NCBI RefSeq assembly: GCF_000158095.2
Contig: NZ_CM011002.1
Span: forward strand, 4,749,703 to 4,813,702
Reading direction: 5' to 3'
Source: Roseibium alexandrii DFL-11
GTDB lineage: Bacteria; Pseudomonadota; Alphaproteobacteria; Rhizobiales; Stappiaceae
DNA length: 64,000 nt
The stretch's first letter is position 1. The number at the start of each line of letters is the position of its first letter. Shown here one piece after another: positions 59,511 to 64,000 of this stretch. A program made the position numbers and the translations under genes. The notes under the pieces are model-generated. The model worked only from the letters and a program-made list of their open reading frames with translations. It was not told where the DNA came from and searched no databases.

Positions 59511-60941
59511 TTACGGCAGGGTGTAGGCTGTCTTGACCGTCGTGTAGAACTCTGCCGCGTAGCGTCCCTGCTCGCGGGAGCCAAAGCTGGACCCCTTTGT
59601 GCCGCCAAACGGAACGTGGTAGTCGACGCCAGCGGTTGGCAGGTTGACCATCACCATTCCGGCTTGGACATTCCTTTTGAAATGTTGCGCGTGTTTCAGC
59701 GAGGTGGTGCAGATGCCTGCGCTGAGGCCGAACTCCGTGTCGTTGGCCACGTACAATGCCTCGTCATAGTCCTTGACCCTAATGACGGACGCGACAGGTC
59801 CAAACACTTCCTCGCGGTTGATCCGCATTGTGTTGCTTGTCTCCGTGATCAAGGCCGGAGCCATAAAGAAACCCTTGGTGGCGAGATCCAATTGTTGGCC
59901 GCCCAGAACCTTGCCACCTTCTTTGCCAGCGATCTCGACATAGGAAAGGTTCTGCTCGAGCTGGCGTTGATCGACCACCGGTCCCATCTGGATGCCGGTT
60001 TCAAGCGCATGACCGACCTTGAGCGCCATCATCCGATCGTAGAGCGTTGCTACAAACTGGTCGTGGATCTTCTCTGTGACGATCAACCGGGAGCTGGCGG
60101 TGCAGCGCTGACCGGTGGAGAAGAAAGCACCATTCAAGCAAGCATCTACTGCGAGTTCCAGATCGGCGTCGTCCAGAACCACCATTGGGTTCTTGCCGCC
60201 CATTTCCAACTGGACCTTTTTTAGTTTTGCCCCGCAGGCTGCGGCTATTCCGCGGCCCGTCGGGACCGAGCCGGTGAAGGAAATCGCATTGACCTTGTCG
60301 CTGTCGATCATGTGCGGGCCGAGCTCGGAGCCCCGGCCCATGACCAGATTGACGACACCTGCTGGCAGGCCAGATCGGGAGATGATCTCGACAAGTGCAT
60401 GGGCGCATCCAGGCACCAGTTCCGCCGGTTTCAAGATGACGGTATTGCCGTAGCAAAGCGCCGGTGCGAGCTTCCAAGCCGGAATGGCGATCGGAAAATT
60501 CCATGGCGTGATCAATCCGATGACGCCGACCGGTGCGCGGGTGATGTCGATCTCCACGCCAGGCCGGACAGAATCGAGCCGGTCACCTGTTTGGCGCAGT
60601 GCTTCGCCGGCAAAGAACTTGAAGATCTGGCCCGCACGCGCGGCTTCACCAATACCCTCCGGCAATGTCTTGCCTTCTTCACGGGAGAGCAGCGTGCCGA
60701 GCTCTTCCTTCCGCGCCAGAATTTCCGTTCCGATGAAATCGAGAACGTCGAACCGTTGCTGTGGCGTGGAAGCGGCCCACTCTGGAGCCACTGCATGCGC
60801 AGCGTCGATGGCTTTGTCGAGATCCGCCACAGTCCCCTTGGCTGCATGGCCAAGTATGTCGGTCGTGTCCGACGGGTTCACATTGGGAGTGCTCTCGGCT
60901 GTCGCTAGCCATGCTCCACCGATAAAGTTCTTGTAATCCAT
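59511..60941 (-). CDS. alpha-ketoglutaric semialdehyde dehydrogenase
   Basis: This 476-residue aldehyde dehydrogenase has NAD-site segments TPWNFP and FTGSVPTGR, base Glu246 in LEMGG and nucleophile Cys280 in GQRCTASSR. The context fits 2,5-dioxopentanoate dehydrogenase, the last step to 2-oxoglutarate. A longer frame reaches 61175, but ATG 60941 is the family start; it lies inside the end of the upstream epimerase gene (37-bp overlap). Confidence 0.88.
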   Translation of the reverse strand: MDYKNFIGGAWLATAESTPNVNPSDTTDILGHAAKGTVADLDKAIDAAHAVAPEWAASTPQQRFDVLDFIGTEILARKEELGTLLSREEGKTLPEGIGEAARAGQIFKFFAGEALRQTGDRLDSVRPGVEIDITRAPVGVIGLITPWNFPIAIPAWKLAPALCYGNTVILKPAELVPGCAHALVEIISRSGLPAGVVNLVMGRGSELGPHMIDSDKVNAISFTGSVPTGRGIAAACGAKLKKVQLEMGGKNPMVVLDDADLELAVDACLNGAFFSTGQRCTASSRLIVTEKIHDQFVATLYDRMMALKVGHALETGIQMGPVVDQRQLEQNLSYVEIAGKEGGKVLGGQQLDLATKGFFMAPALITETSNTMRINREEVFGPVASVIRVKDYDEALYVANDTEFGLSAGICTTSLKHAQHFKRNVQAGMVMVNLPTAGVDYHVPFGGTKGSSFGSREQGRYAAEFYTTVKTAYTLP

Positions 60942-61888
60942 GAGGTTGTCCAGTTTTGGGGCCGGATCCCGAAGCGGTAGGGATCGGCCGGATTGAAAAT
61001 CAGGTGTGCGTCGGAGGTGACAAAAGCCTGTCCGGTGATCGTTGGAATGACGCCTTTGGTGGTGCCCGGCTGGTAGCTGATCCTGTAAGTGCTGCCGATG
61101 ACACTCTCCTGGATCCAGTCTTCTCCAGGTGCAAGCACACCATCTTCTGCAAGACAGGCCAGTTTGGCAGAACACCCTGTACCGCAGGGGGAGCGGTCAT
61201 AAGCCCCGCCGGGGCAAAGAACGAAGTTTCGGCTTTGCGCGAATGGATCTTTCGGTGGTCCGAAGAGTTCGATGTGATCGATCCAGGCACAATCCGTACC
61301 TGTTACGCCCGCATTTTCGAGGGCTTGCCGGATGGTCTTGGTGTAGGCCGTCAGTGCCGGAACGTTCTCCAGCGTCAGGTCAAACGGGCTCTCCTTGACC
61401 AGGAAGAACCAGTTGCCGCCCCAGGCAACGTCGCCGGTAACCTTGCCGTGACCAGGAACCTCGACCGTGACATCCTTGTGCAGGCGATAGCTCTCCACAT
61501 TGACGACCGACACCGTGTTGGCGTCCTGGAGATCCACTTCCACGATGCCAACGGGCGTCTCAAACTTGTGCCGACCGGGGTCAATCCGGCCCATATGCGC
61601 GAGTGTCACCGCGAGGCCAATGGTCGCGTGACCGCACATGCCAAGGTTCTGCAGGTTGTTGAAATAGATCACGGCCGCGGCGCAATCCGGCTGGCTCGGT
61701 GGCAGTAGCAAGGCGCCTATAATCGCGTCATGGCCGCGCGGTTCGAGCACCACAGAGGCGCAGAAATCCATATGCTCAGCTTCCAGACATGCAGCCTTTT
61801 CGATCAGGGAGCCGGGCCCAAGATCCGGACCTCCCTCGACCACCAGCCGGGTAGGTTCGCCTGCAGTGTGGCTGTCGATTACGCGCAT
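60905..61888 (-). CDS. 4-hydroxyproline 2-epimerase
   Basis: This 327-residue proline racemase-superfamily enzyme keeps both cysteines: Cys85 in GMCGHATIG and Cys235 in DRSPCGTGCS. This pair catalyses two-base epimerisation, here trans-4-hydroxy-L-proline to cis-4-hydroxy-D-proline, the first step of the pathway. ATG 61888 overlaps the end of the DHDPS-family gene by 10 bp. It differs clearly from the Ser/Thr paralogue at 56047. Confidence 0.9.
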   Translation of the reverse strand: MRVIDSHTAGEPTRLVVEGGPDLGPGSLIEKAACLEAEHMDFCASVVLEPRGHDAIIGALLLPPSQPDCAAAVIYFNNLQNLGMCGHATIGLAVTLAHMGRIDPGRHKFETPVGIVEVDLQDANTVSVVNVESYRLHKDVTVEVPGHGKVTGDVAWGGNWFFLVKESPFDLTLENVPALTAYTKTIRQALENAGVTGTDCAWIDHIELFGPPKDPFAQSRNFVLCPGGAYDRSPCGTGCSAKLACLAEDGVLAPGEDWIQESVIGSTYRISYQPGTTKGVIPTITGQAFVTSDAHLIFNPADPYRFGIRPQNWTTSWITRTLSVEHG

Positions 61889-62838
61889 TCCGCCAGCACT
61901 CCGCCTTGGCCGCACCAGTCGGCATACCAAGTCTTGAAAAGCTGATATTGCGCTTCGATGTAACCGCGCTGGGCATCCGTCAGCGCGTCTGTCTCATTGA
62001 AATGTAGTCGGTATTCGTCTTCGCCGTTCAGAAACATCAGGTGCTTGTAATAGAGGACAAGATCCGGGCCTTCATCGAAGCTCGACAACACGCCAAGGGC
62101 TTCTTCGAGTTCTTTCGCGCGGGCCCGCGCCTCGGCGTTTCCTTCCGCTGCTTTTTTGCAGAGAGCCACAAGATGCAGAACGGCATCCGGCAGGGCGTTG
62201 CCAATGCCAGTGATTGCACCGGTTGCGCCGCAATTGACAAAGCCGTGGTAGACGGCAGTGTCGACCCCCACCATCAAGGTCACATCGGCGTCTTGGGACG
62301 TGATGTTTTCCGCCGCATAGCGCAGGTCATCGTGACCGCCGAACTCCTTGAAGCCGATCAGGCTCGGGAACTCCTTGCGCAAGTCAAAGAACAAGTCGGC
62401 GCGGGTCGCAAAACCATAATAGGGACTGTTGTAAATGACGGCCGGAAGGTTTGGCGCCGCAGACAGAATTGCGCTGAAGTGATTGCGCTGGGCAATCGGA
62501 GAAATGCCGCGAGAGAGGACCCGTGGGATCACCATCAAACCATGTGCGCCAACTTCAGCGGCATGGCGTGCATGGGACACCGCAGATTTTGTGTTGACCG
62601 CGCCTGTACCGACAATCGTTGGCACACCGGCTTTGACGAGACGCTCAACGCCTTCCATCCGCTCTGTGTCGGTCAATAGCGGCCAGTCCCCCATGGAGCC
62701 GCAGTAAACGACGGCCGACATACCCTTTGAAATGAGTTCTTGTCCCTTTTTGACCAGGGCATCGAAGTCCGGTGTCCGGTCTGCGTTGCAAGGGGTCATC
62801 AGCGCTGGAATGGTACCTGAAAAGATGTTTGAGGACAT
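61879..62838 (-). CDS. DHDPS/NAL-family pyrroline-4-hydroxy-2-carboxylate deaminase
   Basis: This 319-residue (beta/alpha)8 aldolase-fold protein has Schiff-base Lys164 in IGFKEFGG, the Tyr in VIYNSPYYGF and the CGSMGDWPLL loop. In the 4-hydroxyproline route this family deaminates and dehydrates pyrroline-4-hydroxy-2-carboxylate to 2-oxoglutarate semialdehyde. It is the first enzyme gene of the minus-strand run after the ABC genes. Alone it could be a dihydrodipicolinate synthase, but the context argues against that. Confidence 0.88.
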   Translation of the reverse strand: MSSNIFSGTIPALMTPCNADRTPDFDALVKKGQELISKGMSAVVYCGSMGDWPLLTDTERMEGVERLVKAGVPTIVGTGAVNTKSAVSHARHAAEVGAHGLMVIPRVLSRGISPIAQRNHFSAILSAAPNLPAVIYNSPYYGFATRADLFFDLRKEFPSLIGFKEFGGHDDLRYAAENITSQDADVTLMVGVDTAVYHGFVNCGATGAITGIGNALPDAVLHLVALCKKAAEGNAEARARAKELEEALGVLSSFDEGPDLVLYYKHLMFLNGEDEYRLHFNETDALTDAQRGYIEAQYQLFKTWYADWCGQGGVLAECA

Positions 62839-62922
62839 TGCCTTCTCCTTTGGAGTCGAGCCGGACGGCCGCCGGAAATTCTGAGCGTAAACCGTTGGGA
62901 CCGAATTTTGAAACTGTGCTGT

Positions 62923-63645
62923 TTAGCGGACGTTGGACAGGAACTTGCGAGTGTGCTCGGACTGCGGATCACCAAAGACCTGACTCGGAGGTCCGATCTC
63001 TTCCATGACACCATGATGAAAGTAGGCGACCCTGTCGGATACATCTCGGGCGAAGCCCATTTCGTGGGTCACGCAGATCATCGTCATGCCTTCCTCGGCG
63101 AGCAGGCGCATGGTATCGAGAACTTCGCCGACCAGCTCTGGATCGAGTGCCGATGTGGCCTCGTCGAACAACATGTAGGTTGGTTCCATGGCAAGGGCGC
63201 GTGCGATTGCAAGCCGCTGCTGCTGCCCACCCGACAATGCATTCGGATAGACATTAAGCTTGTCTGCCAATCCAACATGTTTGAGCTGTTGTTCGGCAAT
63301 CTCTTGGGCATCCGCACGTGACTTGCCTTTTACAATCCGAGGCGACAGAGCGACATTTTCCAATGCTGTCAGATGCGGGAAGCTGTTCCACTGCTGAAAC
63401 ACCATGCCGAGCTTTTGGCGCAGTTTGTTGATGTCGGTCGCTTTGTCATGGACGTCGGTTCCGTCGACAACAACAGATCCTTTTTGGATCGGTTCCAGGC
63501 CATTGATGCAGTAGAGCAGCGTCGATTTGCCGGAGCCTGATGCCCCAATGACAGATAGAACTTCGCCCTTTGCAACGTCAAGGTCGATGCCTTTGAGGAC
63601 CTGAAGCGCGCCGAAGTATTTCTCAAGACCGCGAATCTCGATCAT
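62923..63645 (-). CDS. Polar amino acid ABC transporter ATPase
   Basis: This 240-residue ATPase of the GlnQ/HisP type has Walker A GASGSGKST, the Q loop FQQWNSFPHL, signature LSGGQQQRLAIARAL and Walker B YMLFDEATSALDP. It would energise uptake of an amino acid, probably hydroxyproline or proline, by the permease encoded just upstream on the minus strand (four-base overlap). The frame extends to 63849 but ATG 63645 is the true start. Confidence 0.93.
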   Translation of the reverse strand: MIEIRGLEKYFGALQVLKGIDLDVAKGEVLSVIGASGSGKSTLLYCINGLEPIQKGSVVVDGTDVHDKATDINKLRQKLGMVFQQWNSFPHLTALENVALSPRIVKGKSRADAQEIAEQQLKHVGLADKLNVYPNALSGGQQQRLAIARALAMEPTYMLFDEATSALDPELVGEVLDTMRLLAEEGMTMICVTHEMGFARDVSDRVAYFHHGVMEEIGPPSQVFGDPQSEHTRKFLSNVR

Positions 63646-64000
63646 TGGGCCCACCTTTTTTCCAGTTGTGCGGCATAGCGCGAGATCGGATAGGACAGCG
63701 CGAAGTAGAACGCGCCGGCGATAGCGAGGATCAGGAAGGGTTCCTGTGTCCTTGTGATGAGGATCTGGCTGGCTTTCACGAGTTCGACATAGCCAAGGAC
63801 CGAGACCAGCGCGCTGTCTTTCATCACGCCGAGGGCAACACCTACCCACGAGGGGAAAACGGCACGGCCACCGATCGGAAACACCACATGGCGCATGTCC
63901 TGCCAGTAACTCATGCCAAGGGAGCGTGCCGCACGGCGCATCGGCTTGCCGACAGCCTCAATGCCGCCGCGGGCAACATTGGCTACCAGGGAGGCGGCAT
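63642..64000 (-). CDS. Polar amino acid ABC transporter permease (partial)
   Basis: This is the C-terminal part of a HisMQ-type permease; the reading frame runs off the window end with no start codon needed inside it. The EAA loop is visible in the region GKPMRRAARSLGMSYWQDM, followed by helices LVSVLGYVELVKASQIL and FLILAIAGAFYFALSYPI. It should pair with the ATPase downstream. Its receptor and partner permease are probably beyond position 64000. Confidence 0.88.
   Translation of the reverse strand, partial: AASLVANVARGGIEAVGKPMRRAARSLGMSYWQDMRHVVFPIGGRAVFPSWVGVALGVMKDSALVSVLGYVELVKASQILITRTQEPFLILAIAGAFYFALSYPISRYAAQLEKRWAQ

Noticed and set aside
1..64000. tRNA, rRNA, CRISPR arrays, insertion sequences, prophage or defence genes
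   Set aside because: I looked for repeats with regular spacers, transposase motifs, terminal repeats and tRNA-like segments and saw none.

Overview
The window reads as a chromosomal segment of a marine alphaproteobacterium, most likely a Roseibium/Labrenzia-type member of the Stappiaceae. This is inferred from GC-rich coding style, many TRAP and ABC uptake systems, the beta-hydroxyaspartate (bhc) operon and a hydroxyproline cluster of the kind described from Labrenzia aggregata. No species can be proven from the sequence alone. There are no rRNA, tRNA, IS or CRISPR features. The whole window is a string of catabolic modules, each with its own importer and regulator.

Layout: (1) 39-8365 is a regulon with a GntR/FCD regulator, a DctP-type TRAP transporter, an FAH-family hydrolase, a RutE-like nitroreductase, an OsmC protein and an intradiol dioxygenase. 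A YciI-like protein and an exported metallo-beta-lactamase-fold protein are transcribed divergently. An identical 18-bp sequence sits in front of the regulator and in the divergent promoter. The pathway is not one I recognise. (2) 8643-20077 is a phenylacetate cluster: paaJ-paaABCDE, an extra PaaA/PaaC-like protein, and paaZ on the plus strand; paaG-paaI-paaK and a TetR regulator on the minus strand. Matching GACCG-type operators lie at the two outer promoters. (3) 20434-24948 is a branched-chain-type ABC importer whose promoter region holds one of those operators. (4) 24945-30607 (minus) is a ribose-type operon rbsB-rbsA-rbsC-rbsK-lacI with two tandem palindromes upstream. (5) 31046-37851 is a BMP-type nucleoside ABC importer followed by a cytosine-deaminase-like amidohydrolase and a UMP-kinase paralogue. 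(6) 37971-38888 is a secreted polysaccharide-lyase-like protein. (7) 38866-44264 is bhcR and bhcABCD, the beta-hydroxyaspartate cycle for glyoxylate assimilation, with a terminator-shaped hairpin between bhcC and bhcD. (8) 44732-55940 is purine catabolism: NCS2 permease, HIU hydrolase, LysR regulator, xdhABC, a second permease and guanine deaminase. (9) 56047-64000 (minus) is 3- and 4-hydroxyproline catabolism plus an amino-acid ABC importer cut by the window end.

Together the modules turn nucleosides, nucleobases, phenylacetate, hydroxyproline and at least one unknown organic acid into central metabolites. Purine breakdown ends in glyoxylate, which the adjacent bhc cycle would turn into oxaloacetate without carbon loss. 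The genes between HIU and glyoxylate are not in this window, so that link is inferred from context.
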